A stretch of DNA of 64,000 bases from Nemania diffusa (lineage: Eukaryota; Ascomycota; Sordariomycetes; Xylariales; Xylariaceae), in NCBI GenBank assembly GCA_038501195.1, contig JBBPUQ010000002.1, positions 1,240,001 through 1,304,000 of the forward strand, given 5' to 3'. The notes under the pieces were generated by a model that saw only the letters and a list, made by a program, of their open reading frames with translations, was not told the DNA's origin and did no database searches. Of the stretch, positions 13,701 through 24,900 are shown piece by piece; the first letter of the stretch is position 1; each line of letters opens with the position of its first letter. A program made the position numbers and the translations under genes.

Positions 13701-16685
13701 ATCAGTTCGTCCTCACCACGACATGTCATACGACTGCATCTCCGAATATGTGGTCTGGTCTACCGGTGTATACCCGGATGGAGGGCCGGGCGTCGTTATA
13801 CATATCACCTACCAACACCGAGACTCCCTGTGCCGTGACACGGCATGAACGCACCGCAGCTTGCACTGTACTCTACTGCCGAGCGTTTCGCTCGTGTACC
13901 CAAGTATAGTCGGGGACACGGACGTCTACCTGCGTCGTTTAGTCTTTGTGGTGACGTTCATACCCTGGAGAAAAAAACCAACCCGAGATACCTACATTGA
14001 AACATGCAATGCACAAACCGAAAGAGTTCGCCCCGAAATATCATGCTAGGGATTATACATACATACAGCGTACACTACCTAAACCGGAGATCTTGCCGGG
14101 GCTCCAATGACGTTTGACTTGCGCCTGCGCCGAGATTACTCGCTCCAACTTATAACCTCCCGTAGCAGCAGAGCCTCATGTCGTTCCAAAACCTACCCAC
14201 CATATCTAGACACTAAAGAAGCAGGTAGGTAGGACAATTCCGGCAGTGAAGCAGAGGCGTACTTAGACAGATGGAGATTGTGGAATTTTCTTTGCGTCCG
14301 TCTTTCGTCCCCCATCCACCAGCCCGCACCGCCCAGGAACGAGGCACAGCCGCGGAGATCTACAGCACCACCTACTCGAAACGAACCAGCGGATGCGCAT
14401 AATCCCGGGCTAGGGCCTGGCTTGGGACTTGATGCTTGCGCCGCTGTCATTGGAAGAGAGGGCGCATTGAGGAAATAAAAGGGTCCCTACTTACTTTAGC
14501 ATCGAAAAAAAAGAGAGAGCCCAACTCCACAATAAAGCGGCTGGGATTCCTACCTGCTTGTCTTCCTTGTTCGGGAGAACCTTGTTACACAGATGACATC
14601 ACACTCGAGATGATCTTCTTCTGCCCTTGCCCGTGCCTTAACTACTGCTGTAAGCATGTACGTAGGTATGTATAGATTGTACAGATGTACAGATAATCTA
14701 CCTGCATGAAGCCTAGCTATGTAGGTATAAGTGTGCTGGGCAGATCGTGTAGGTACATGTGCATTTCCTCACAGATCTCTCTCGACGATCGCTTCTAGCG
14801 GTCTAACACCACGGGGTACAGTGTCGCCGATTACCCTATCACCTCGCCAGAGGGGTCTTGGTCGTGACCATCCCCCTTCCCCTTCATGTTTGTAGGACGT
14901 GCCAGTGTATCGTCGTGCCATGTATGTATGCAGGTGTATCCATATCTCCCAACTCGCTGTTGATCCTCATCAAACCACCCAACGGGCCACAACCTCCAAG
15001 ACCTACCTACCCGCAAGCAGAAAACATGCAGGCAGGTAATACCGTACTGCGAGGGCAGCGTAGGTAGGTATCGCAAGCGTAGCACAAGCAAACCGGAAGA
15101 TTCCGCAGGGCTTTGGAACCTGCTTCGCCTCGCTTCACCTTCGCTTCGCCTCAGCAGCCAATCCCGCGAACATCGCTATTGCAACGACGACATCTACAAT
15201 GTGGTGGAATTCCATAGCTTCAGGACTCCCTCAATGAGAGTCTGCCAGCTAACATAACATAACAGCCCAACTGTAAACCACAGCACACCCCACGGGCACA
15301 CTTCCCTTCGCCTTGCGTCGACGAGAGTCCTGCATGCACATTTCCGCCCTGGAAAGGGTATAGATCAGCGACGACATCCACCAAAAACCAAGGCAGCGAG
15401 GGCCCAGCATCGCAGGAGCTATGACCCGTCCCCAGACTTCTACCAACCGCCCCCAAGCATCCCACGTATGTGTGTACTTGTAGGCAGGCAAAATCTCTTG
15501 GCTTAAAATAGACAATGCCGCGTACTCTGTAGATACCTCCTCTTCCCGCATACCTGCATAGGTCTTATCTTGGTTGGTCTAACGAGATAGACGGGAGGAT
15601 ACCGAGACCCTACACACATCTGTAGAATCAACCAAGACTAGATGCAAAAAAAGGTATTAAACTAGTCGTTGTGACGACACAGGTATTAAACACGTCGGTA
15701 TATGAAGCAAGATTATCATTTTCCCCCGTGGCATCTTTCCCACCAAAAGAAAGCCAAGGGAAGAAAAAGCAAGAAAGAGGGCAAGAGAATGAGGTGTCTG
15801 CCTCACCGAAACTCCACGTCGATCTCAGAGTCTCGTGCGCTTATTCCGCCCAGCTAGCCGAAAAGTGTCGTGATAGGCCCGGTCAGCTTACGGGGGTTTA
15901 AATATGAAATCATGTCCCAGTCACGGGGGACAGGAATTCACTCATACAGACGGCCTCTCCTTTCCTTTAGGGGAATAAGGGGAGCGGGCTAGATCTCATG
16001 CACGTCTGAGGACACCGATAGTCTAAGGATGTCCCAGCCAACCGTAGTTAGAGTAAATACAAGGATTTAATGATGTGATCTGTTTATCTTTTTATTCTGT
16101 GAATAGGCCTACCACTTGTGAGGCTATCTTGTAAGCTGCAAGTACCACCCTACAATAAAGGGGTTCTGTGTGTGAATACCGTGAGGGTATCTATCATGTA
16201 AGCAAACCATAGAAAAGCCAGTATATCACCAACTTAACGCCAGCGACGTTGCTCTCAAACCGACTACTCAACACCGTGCTATGGTAAAATGCAATTCTGA
16301 AACCTTAATGCAAACTGAAAAGGGTACAACAGCGTCTGTACAAAAACAGCATACAAGCGTGAAATCCCAACCGAAAACGCCAACTTTGTATAGACCTGTC
16401 TTCCTGTTGGGAGTGGAAATAAAAGAAGTGATCCTATGTTTGGGGAATTGTATATAATCCTCCAATTTCTGGGTATTGGTGATTAAACAAACAGATCTCA
16501 GGTAGAGAAAAGATAGCTCTCTACACCTGAGAATGGTATCTTCGGGGACCAAACAAGAGAGTGGAAATCGAAGACCACAAACTATCAAGCGCTATTGAAG
16601 CAAACAGGCTTCTAGTAGCTGGGAGCTATTATGCTGATGAGAGGGGTATCGTGACATTACAAAGGAAACTCGAAACCAGCTTAGT

Positions 16686-19173
16686 TTAATAACCAAAGCT
16701 GTCGTGCTGATGGATAGGGCATCGACCAGGGTGATTAACAAACCAGGAATCGATACACAGCCGATGGAAGCGACAGAAGCACTCCAGTCGTGCCATTTGA
16801 TCACCGACCTCGAATTCTTCAAGACAGATTGTGCATTCAGCGTCTTGCGCACAATCTTTCTCCGTTGCAACATATGGAAACATTCTAGTTCTTCGAGTCG
16901 TTCGTGGGGGAGGTGTACCGTGATTTCCAGGTCCAGTAATGGTTGCCTGGCTAGGTCCATAATTGCTATGGGATGTGATGCAATTATTTATATGAATTTC
17001 CCGCAGGGCCTCCCAGTTAGAAAGCATTCGAGAGGGTAACTCGCGATGACACACAGGGCACGTATCCTCATCTGGAATCTCTGCTTCAGGTGTTCTAGGG
17101 AGCGGCCTGTTCAAGGCAGAGAAGGGCGCGGTAGAACCATGAGCCCCAAAATGCTCTACATGTGGCTGATATCTAAGCAAAGTATTCGACACACGACGTT
17201 GAGTTTGAGAGAAGTAGGCTGGATTAGGCGTCGGGTATTGGTTAGAGTTAGATGTGTAAAAGGACAGGTATCCCTGACTCTGCCCAGCACTCTGTAAGAC
17301 TCTTGTGTTAGTAATAGTGATTTCATCACCGAATCTCTTGGGTTCCACTAACTGTACTAGCACTTCTAGATCGAGAGTGACTGGCGCTGCGAATTGGCAA
17401 CTGTCCATGGTGAAGAGACGAGCCCGCGTTGGTACTGTACTGGCCTAATGAATTACTCGGGGGCCTCGCCTGCGATGCTCGTCCATCCACGACAAGAGGT
17501 CGGGAAGACTGTTGAGCCTGGGGCGGTGCTGTGTTTGGGTCTGGAACGCATGGATTGCAAAGTCGAACTCGTTCTCCTCCCCCAATGGAGGTGAAATCCG
17601 CAATACTCTGTTCAAGCCCACGATATGTGTGTTGTAAAACTGGTCCTGGATCTCCAGGCGGTCGAACAATGTATGGATGAGGAATGGTTATGCGATGAGG
17701 CGAGCAGCTATCACAGACTACTCTTCCACATTTGCTAATGCAAATAATTGTCAGCTAGACATCGGCTTATTCCAACATCCCTCAATATTGTATAGGTAGC
17801 ACTTACCGACAATGATGCTTTCTAAGAAATATGCCGAACCGCACATCACAAATTGGACAATTTGTTACCTCTGTATCAGGTTGCCATCTGGGTAGCGTGA
17901 ATTCTTGAGATACACCTAATTGCTGCGGCCGTGGAGAAAACTCCGGTGCTATCGGATTCATAGATGACGATGATGAGGACGGTAAAGTTTGGGCTGCTTG
18001 CGATGCTTGTCCTAACGAGGCGAATGATCCGAGAACAGGGCCGGGCTGACTCGATCGAGTGGGGAGGTTTATACTATTGATTGATTCATGCGCTTGAGGG
18101 TGAGAATCACCATTGAGAGGTGCTGTAATCACTTCGTTGTCTCTGTTAAAAGCTCCATCAAAAGATGAAATACCGTGACTAGCCCTGTCATTACGTGGAG
18201 TGTTCTCCTCGGGCCCCTGTGTATGTTCTAGGACTGGCGTATTTTGGTCCAGGGCATTGTTTTCTTCATTTTCTGGCAGACGGGCTTCACGGCTGCCTTG
18301 TCCTTCAGTGTGACGTTCACGTTGACGTTGACCTGGGCTTGAGGTTGGATCTGAACTGTGATTTCCAGACTCAGATGTTCCGGGTGCATGATCTCCATCC
18401 TCTGCACCGTTGGATTGTCTTGTATTCCCACTTTCTGTGTTCTCGGTTCGGTCATTGGTTCCATTGGTTCCATTGGTTCCATTTCTTCCATCTTCGCCTT
18501 GGCCAGCATTTCCGCTTCCCGCGTTCCCGCCTTGTCCAGCGGAACCTCCCTGATCTGGTGGATCCTTAGGCCCTGGACCAGGAGGCCTGGGCGGGTGCGG
18601 AAAATCGGGTTCGCGAGGAGAGCTGTGTGCGCTGCTATGAGCCTCAGATCTGTTGCTCTCACCGGGTTCGCTGTCTGTATCCGAAGTACCATTTGCCCCG
18701 TTCGCCCCGTTCGCCCCGTTCGCCCCGTTCGCCCTATTCACTGGGTTCACTTGGCTGTCGGGGGCTTGCTGGCTAATGGGTGTAGACACACGAGACGGAG
18801 ATGATACAGATGATACAGATGGCCCAGGGACACCATTAGTGGCAGCATTGTACTCAAGACTGGCAACACTTGCAGGGCTAGCAACACTGGCAGCAACCGG
18901 CGTATTGTGGTGGTAGGTACCGGGTGGCGGCCCGCGTGGAAGGATATTCTTAAGATCCGACGCCGTGATCTGGTTGCCAAGGAGGGCGAATCCACGACTT
19001 CCTTCAGCTTGGGAGGAAGCTCCATCATTATTAGTGTCCTCCTCACCAGACCCGTTGGTGTTTACAGCGGTAGTTCTATTACCATGGCGAGTGCCATTAG
19101 TTGCGCGACTAGACTCGCCTGGCGGGCGAGGTGGAAGGTTCCCCTGACCGTGGCCCTCAGGTAAAGCAGACAT
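16686..19173 (-). CDS. FYVE and RING finger protein, probable endosomal E3 ubiquitin ligase (Pib1-like)
   Basis: Three exons, 19173-17807, 17734-17353 and 17291-16686, give 784 residues. The N-terminal 430 residues are disordered and rich in Gly/Asn/Ser, with tandem NGA and NGT repeats. The FYVE finger spans about 430-518: WQPD (WxxD motif), then CPIC, the basic RKHHCRKCG loop, VCDSC and LCNPC. These predict PtdIns3P binding on endosomes or the vacuole. A C2HC-type finger (CPVCHREL...HINNC) lies at 661-686. The C-terminal RING (736-777) starts CTIC and ends CPIH, with His in place of the usual final Cys, as in Pib1-type ligases. Intron 2 (61 nt) has a GTTAGT donor and an ACTAAC branch point. 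Both introns are required: the FYVE finger is split after RKHHC. Confidence 0.9.
18456..18484. repeat. In-frame GGTTCCATT tandem repeat (Asn-Gly-Thr)
   Basis: 9-bp unit repeated about three times inside the FYVE-RING coding region; on the minus strand it encodes repeating Asn-Gly-Thr. Confidence 0.8.
18692..18735. repeat. In-frame TTCGCCCCG tandem repeat (Asn-Gly-Ala)
   Basis: 9-bp unit repeated nearly five times in the FYVE-RING gene. On the minus strand it encodes Asn-Gly-Ala repeats. The near identity of the units suggests recent slippage and likely length polymorphism between strains. Confidence 0.85.
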
Positions 19174-20262
19174 GTCGGAACATGGACTGGGCAGTTTCGA
19201 GGATCGCGACAGTGGTCATCGGAGAGGGGAGCAGGTAGCGTAGGGGCGGTTGATTAATAACACGTCGTGGCGCAAGACGGTATTTGGTCGCCTCGAGCGT
19301 AGTGGCTACTAGGATCTAGTATGACTGGATTTACGGTTATACTAAAGAAGCTCGAGGTTAATATGCGAGCTATGCTTGTCTCGTCGCAAAGACGCACATG
19401 TTAGATCAGCTGAGGGGAGATTTCAGACTCGCTGAGAAGTAGAAACAAGGCGCGCGATCCATTAAATGATTCGGCATGAGTGAGAGGGCAGTGCTTCTTA
19501 ACTTACTAATGCCACGGACGCAGAAAGATGAAGTCGACCTATTGAAATCTGAATAGCGCTGCTGTCGAAAGGTTGAGATGAAGAGATGCAGTGTCGTAGG
19601 TAGGAATAGGAATAGGAATTTAGAGGTTATGCTTATCGATGTCGAGCAAGCAGGAGAGGTAGCTCCCACTTGTAACTGAGGTAAGTGCCGTCATCCTGGG
19701 CACTGTCTCGTGCACCACATTGGGCCTTATCAGTCGTTATCGGGATGCTCAATAACGCTAGGCAACGGAGCTGTCAATGCTACACGTGACGCTAAGCCTA
19801 TAAGAGTAACGTCAGTGGGGGAATTTGCGATGCTTGATAACACTTTAACGATTCTCTCAGGAGGGGAACTGTGCAGGTCTTAGAAAGTGTGGTGCAAAAA
19901 AAAACCTTCAATCATGGCAATGGCTAGACCTGTAGGAGAGACTCACAGGTCAAAATAGAGAATTAACGAAAGAAAACAAAATTACCATCTCCCCGCACTA
20001 TTTAAAATCAACCTAGGTATGTAAGTAACCATCCTATTGAATCTATAAAAAGTACGATGTAGCATATATATATATATCACCCACTGCTGATAAGAGTCGT
20101 GGCTTTTAAGCGAGAGGAAGGGTTGAAATAACTCAGGAACCTTGGACACGCTCATATATTCAATATCCCAGCCTAAATTTGAATCCAAGATATCAACAGC
20201 CTACAAAAGTCCCGCAGGTGCCATCCCCATCTCCATGGGAACGGCCATATCAAGACAGTACC
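19174..20262. other. Spacer upstream of FYVE-RING gene
   Basis: Contains the 5' region of the FYVE-RING gene and the 3' end of the esterase gene, which lie in tandem on the minus strand. An A9 run is near 19897 and a TATATATATA stretch near 20063-20075. No supported coding region. Confidence 0.5.
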
Positions 20263-21341
20263 CTAGAAGAAATCCACAGCCTTGACCAGCGCCTCAGCAA
20301 GGAGCTCATGTATAACAAGCCCCGGATGGTACGTATCAGCCCAGAGACAGCTCGTGCCATCGCCATTCACGCACGTGGCGTCCGGCGCGCCATACGCCGT
20401 TGGGTTATCCAGCACCGCCGAGAACGTGGGCGCCGTATCGAAGAGCTGCGCCGTCACGCCGCTGTGCGCCGCCTTGAACGCCGCCAGGCGCGTCGCGAGC
20501 TGCGCGTTGTACGTCTTGATGTCGGACTGCAGAGACGCCACCATGGCTGCCGGCTGGTATATGATCGCGGGGGCGCGGTCGAATGCTGATACAACCTCGC
20601 GTGAGCGCTGCTGCTATCTAGAAAGCCACTTCCGGCCACAAATCACGGGTGGGTTGGGGCGGGAGTAAGGCGTGACGGGAAAACCTACGCGGGATAGTGA
20701 ACAGCACGTAATTCCTCAGCCCGTCCGCATACAGCTCTCCCAGCAGCCCGAAATACCGGTCCAGGATCGCGTCGATAGGCGCGGAGATGCCGTCCCAGAA
20801 AGGCTCGCCGACATCGTTGATGCCGCAGAAGACAGCCGCCAGCACGTCGCCGGGGCTGCTCGCCCACGGCGCCAGGCTTCCCGTGAGGTACGTGCTGAAT
20901 AGGGTCTCGACCTGGTCGTCGAAGTTGTACTGCGCGTACGTGTCCACGATCTCCTTGTCCGTCGTGGCGCCCGTGACGGCCAGGTCGTAGGCGAGCACGA
21001 GCGAGGTGTTCTGCTTCGCGATGGCCTGGCCCACCCAGTTGAGCCCGCCCGACGTCGTCTGGCCCGGGAACGCCGGGTTGCCGATCGGGTTCGACGTCGA
21101 CGGCGCTGCGCTGCCTATCCAGGAGTTGGTTGTCGAGTAGGAATCTCCGCTGCCGATTCATGTGAGTCGGTGTACATGGATTGCAAGATGTATTAGACGA
21201 AAAGAGGTGACGTTTCTTAGCTTTTTCCCCCTGGAATCACACTTACAACACTACCATGTACTTTGCAGTCGCTGCTTGCGCGGGAGCAAGGGAAAGAGTA
21301 GCTCCCGCGAGATAGAGAATATGAGTCCTTAGAGATGGCAT
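20263..21341 (-). CDS. Secreted GDSL/SGNH esterase, carbohydrate esterase family 16-like
   Basis: Likely hydrolyses acetyl esters on plant-wall oligosaccharides; the substrate is inferred. Exons 21341-21247, 21149-20689 and 20585-20263 give 292 residues. A signal peptide ends near residue 23 (PAQA-A). Block I is FGDSYSTTNSW with nucleophile Ser35, split across intron 1 (F from TT|C). Block III is GINDVG (Asn143). The catalytic Asp/His are in WADTYHPG (Asp269, His272). Intron 2 was placed so that the conserved segment reads FTIPPFDRAPAI; other acceptors shift the frame. At roughly 290 residues it is a typical compact CE16 size. Like the last exon of the multicopper oxidase, exons 2-3 are GC-rich with strong C/G third positions, and unlike the neighbouring genes. 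Confidence 0.88.
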
Positions 21342-21978
21342 CGTGGTATCCTTGGCCGTTTACTAACTACCTAATCTTACCTCCTGACAAGCCACCAGAT
21401 ATATTGCGTAGAAAGGGGGGAAGGGAAACGGTTGCTGCTTCAAGGGACTTGCGAGTATTAGTAGTATCGCACCAGTAGCTCTACTCGTCTCTTATACAAA
21501 TCAATACTATCCTAATCCAAGACCAAAGTCTCAAACTTAAATACACATCTAGAGCACACTACTGCAAAGAAAGCATTAAACGGAGTTTTGTTCAAAAACA
21601 GCTATGCTGAGTCGTCTCATTGGTGGAATTGGAATACTACCTCGACTTACCTATCCCTAGTCTATGCATGTGAAGTCCCGAAATGGGAGGATAGCGGAAC
21701 GACAAGACCGGTATTACGAAGTCTTGTGGGATTATGAACTGAGTGAGCTGACTATTTGATATAATTCTTCCCTGTAGCTACTACTTCGTGTGCAAAATGC
21801 TATCTTTTATTAAATCCCAAGAAAATTAAAATTCCATTATTATATAGTTGCTTCTTTTTAAACTGGGAGCGTAGCCCTTCTAGATGCATGTTGAAATGGC
21901 GATTTGATAATTAAGTATACATAGAGGGAAATATAGAAATGAGGATAGGGTATCTGTTTTTGGGATATAACCAGCATA
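21342..21978. other. Spacer between ABC transporter and esterase
   Basis: AT-rich 3' region of the transporter plus the esterase promoter. No coding sequence is seen. Confidence 0.5.
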
Positions 21979-24900
21979 TTACCTGTCCAGAGCTTGACTC
22001 TGGCACATGTTCCAGTACACACCCTTCTTCTTCAAGAGCTCAGCATGCGAGCCCTGCTCAAGAACCTTGCCCTCGCCGAGGACGAATATGACATCGGCGT
22101 TCTGCACGGTAGCGAGACGATGAGCAACAACCACCATCGTACGGCCATTTGCGGCACGCTCAAATGCTGCCTGGACAAGTTTCTCACTTTCTGAGTCAAG
22201 AGAACTTGTCGCCTCGTCGAGTAGGAGGACATTCGGCTGCCGGATAAGCGCACGCGCAATGGCGACACGTTGTTTCTGGCCACCTGACAGGGAGACACCG
22301 CGACTACCGATCTCGGTATTGTAGCCATCTGGCAACGACACAATAAAGTCGTGGATGCTAGCGTCGCGGCATACGGCATGGAGCTGTTCGTCCGAAATCG
22401 CATCCTGATCGACACCGAGGAGAATGTTTTCACGTAATGTCCCTTGGAAAAGCGTCGCCTCCTGAGCCACAAGCGATAGTTTCTTACGGTATCCATACAC
22501 ATCGACAGATGAGATATCGACTCCGTTCGCGAGAATTTGGCCACGTTGTACCTCATAAAAGCGCTCTAGTAGAGAGATGATACTCGTTTTTCCGCAACCG
22601 GAGGCGCCCACAAGCGCTGCAAATTGGCCCTTTTCGATGGTGATATTGATTCCCTTGAAGACTGAGACGTTTCGAGAGGGATACCTGAAGTGCACATCCT
22701 TGAGCTCAAGTTTAAGGCCACCGTCGGCGTCGGGGATGTCTACTGTCTCAAAAGTGCTATCCTTCTTGCGGGATTCACGGATGCTTAAGATGCGATTGGC
22801 TGCAGCCGTGGCTTGCGCAGCATTGGGGCCAAAACTAAAACCCTGGCCAGCCCCTTCGGCACCCTGAATAACTGCAAGGTAGCATACGAAGAAGTTGAGG
22901 ATGCCATACTCGCGAGAAGCCAACAAAGTTCCACCGTACCAGAAGATCAGAGCCTGAACTGCAAGACTCACGCTATCGGAGAAGGCGAAAACAAAAGTCC
23001 TCAGAATTGACTTTCGATAAGCGACACTTACATGGCTAGTTAGTAAACCGTAATAGCGCTCATTAATAGTGTCTTCAAGCGTGAGAGAAGAAACAGTCCG
23101 AAAGGCGCTGATTGCTTCGGCAGCAAACTGGGAAGACTCGGCAAACACGGCATTGTTCATCTTCTCAAACTCGAGCTCGTATCTAAAGCGAAAGTACCCT
23201 GCAAGAATGCCGAGCGGCGCCGTAACGGTTGTGGCCACGAGAGCGAGCTTCCACCCGAAAGCATAAGCAATAGCAAGTGCTCCAATCAGAGTAAAAAATC
23301 TGCACCCAGACAGTTAGCAAAGTCGTACAAATTTGCATCCAGGAACGAATAGAAAACCACGTACGATGTGTAGACCAATGCCATGTTTGTTCCGAGTAAC
23401 TCTTCTAGTTGTTTTGGGTCACCGCCAACCCTAGCTGTGAGAGTTCCTGTTGAATTATTTTCGTCGTCGTAGAAAGAAGTCTTCTGGTACAATATGCCTT
23501 CGAAGTACTGTTGCCGATAGGTTGAAGATACATGCTGTGGGGCCTTGTAAGCTCATCGGCTCATATTACAATGAGACGCAACTTACATATGCGAGAGTCG
23601 TAGCTACAAAAGTAAGAACAAAGTAACCGACGCCAATGCCAATGCCTAGGATAACCCAGATCAAGGACCAAAAGTTAGCTCTAATAAAAGCAGTTAGTAA
23701 AGTATTCATAAGAGACCTCAAGAAGGAAAGAAACGGGAAGAAATATATAGTCTTCGATGATGATTCCCCCTCGCGCGAATATACACCGTGGTGGGAAACT
23801 AAAGGGCCAACGGAGTGCCAGGTGAACTGTAGAAAACATACTCTGGAATGAACTTGGACAAATCGCCGGCGTCCTGAAAGACTAGAATGATCCTCGCGAA
23901 CAAATAAGCTTGTAACGGCGACCCGGCTAATGTCTGTTAGGAGCGAATTTTCTCAACAAATATATACGGAGCGAAGACTCACAACCTGCAACTGCAGCAG
24001 CGACAATGATAATGGCATAGGCAGGGAAATAGCTGCGTTGCTCGTACAAAAGCTTTCCAAAGCTGCCGAACAAGCCTCGCTCCTTCCAGCCCTCGGGTCG
24101 TGGCTCATCTGCGAAATCCGAGATTGCTGCGCTCTTCTCGCGGCTCAGAATGGCCCCGATGTTCTCCTCTTCTGGTCCCTCGGAGTCGCTAACGTCAGTA
24201 GGCTCGCCAAGCGAGAGCTGCTGTGCGTGGACAAGACCATAGTAAACGCCATTATCGTCCTGAAGGAGAGATTCATGGGTTCCCTTCTCGACGACCTGAC
24301 CTTTCTTTAGCACAACGATTGTGTCAGCCTTCTTGATTGTCGATAGACGATGCGCGATGGTGATGGTGGTTCGGCCTTGCGAGACCCGGTCCAGTGCAGC
24401 CTGCACAATTCGCTCTCCTCGCACATCAATTGCAGATGTTGCCTCGTCAAGTATAAGGATCTTGGGTCTCTTGATGATAGCGCGAGCGATACATATTCTC
24501 TGACGTTGGCCGCCAGACAGTTTCATACCACTATCGCCAACGATGGTGTCGTACCCATCGGGAAGTCGATCGATAAACTCATCGGCGAATGCTTCTTTGC
24601 AAGCCTCCTTTACTAGCTCTCTCTTCCGCTCCTCTGTCTCGTGTTGCATGTCTGAGCCAATTAATCCGTAAGCGACGTTGTTCTGAACTGAGTCATTGAA
24701 GAGAAAAGGTTCTTGTTGCACGAGGCCAATTTGAGATCGCCACCACCTTAGGTTAATTTTGTCGAGTTCGTGGCCGCTAGTTGCTATCGAACCTTTCAAC
24801 TCAATAATGGGACCTGAATTTTCCGGCTCGGCAGGGGGCGCTTCGTCATCTGAGTCCTCGGAGTTTGACTTCTTTTTCTTGTTCTTCTTCTTTTCTTCCT

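Larger units (their letters stand above)
6126..16685. other. 10.5 kb spacer without recognisable genes
   Basis: No frame in this stretch can be tied to a family. It is crowded with TACCTA/TAGGTA words (e.g. 7590-7615, 10260-10340, 10490-10800), TACATACA runs (9931-9990) and a 17-bp inverted repeat (10655-10793). The sub-region 12.7-14.0 kb is poorer in those words and has open frames at 13156-13338 and 13238-13432 preceded by a pyrimidine/CAG acceptor-like site. These are noted as possible orphan or decayed coding sequence. No rRNA, tRNA or intact transposase was seen. Confidence 0.45.

Noticed and set aside
6126..16685. Transposon remains in the large spacer
   Set aside because: No transposase, reverse transcriptase or integrase motifs and no long terminal repeats were seen by eye.
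18195..19164. Plus-strand frames of 85-148 codons opposite the FYVE-RING gene
   Set aside because: Arise from the low-complexity repeats; the minus-strand gene explains the region.
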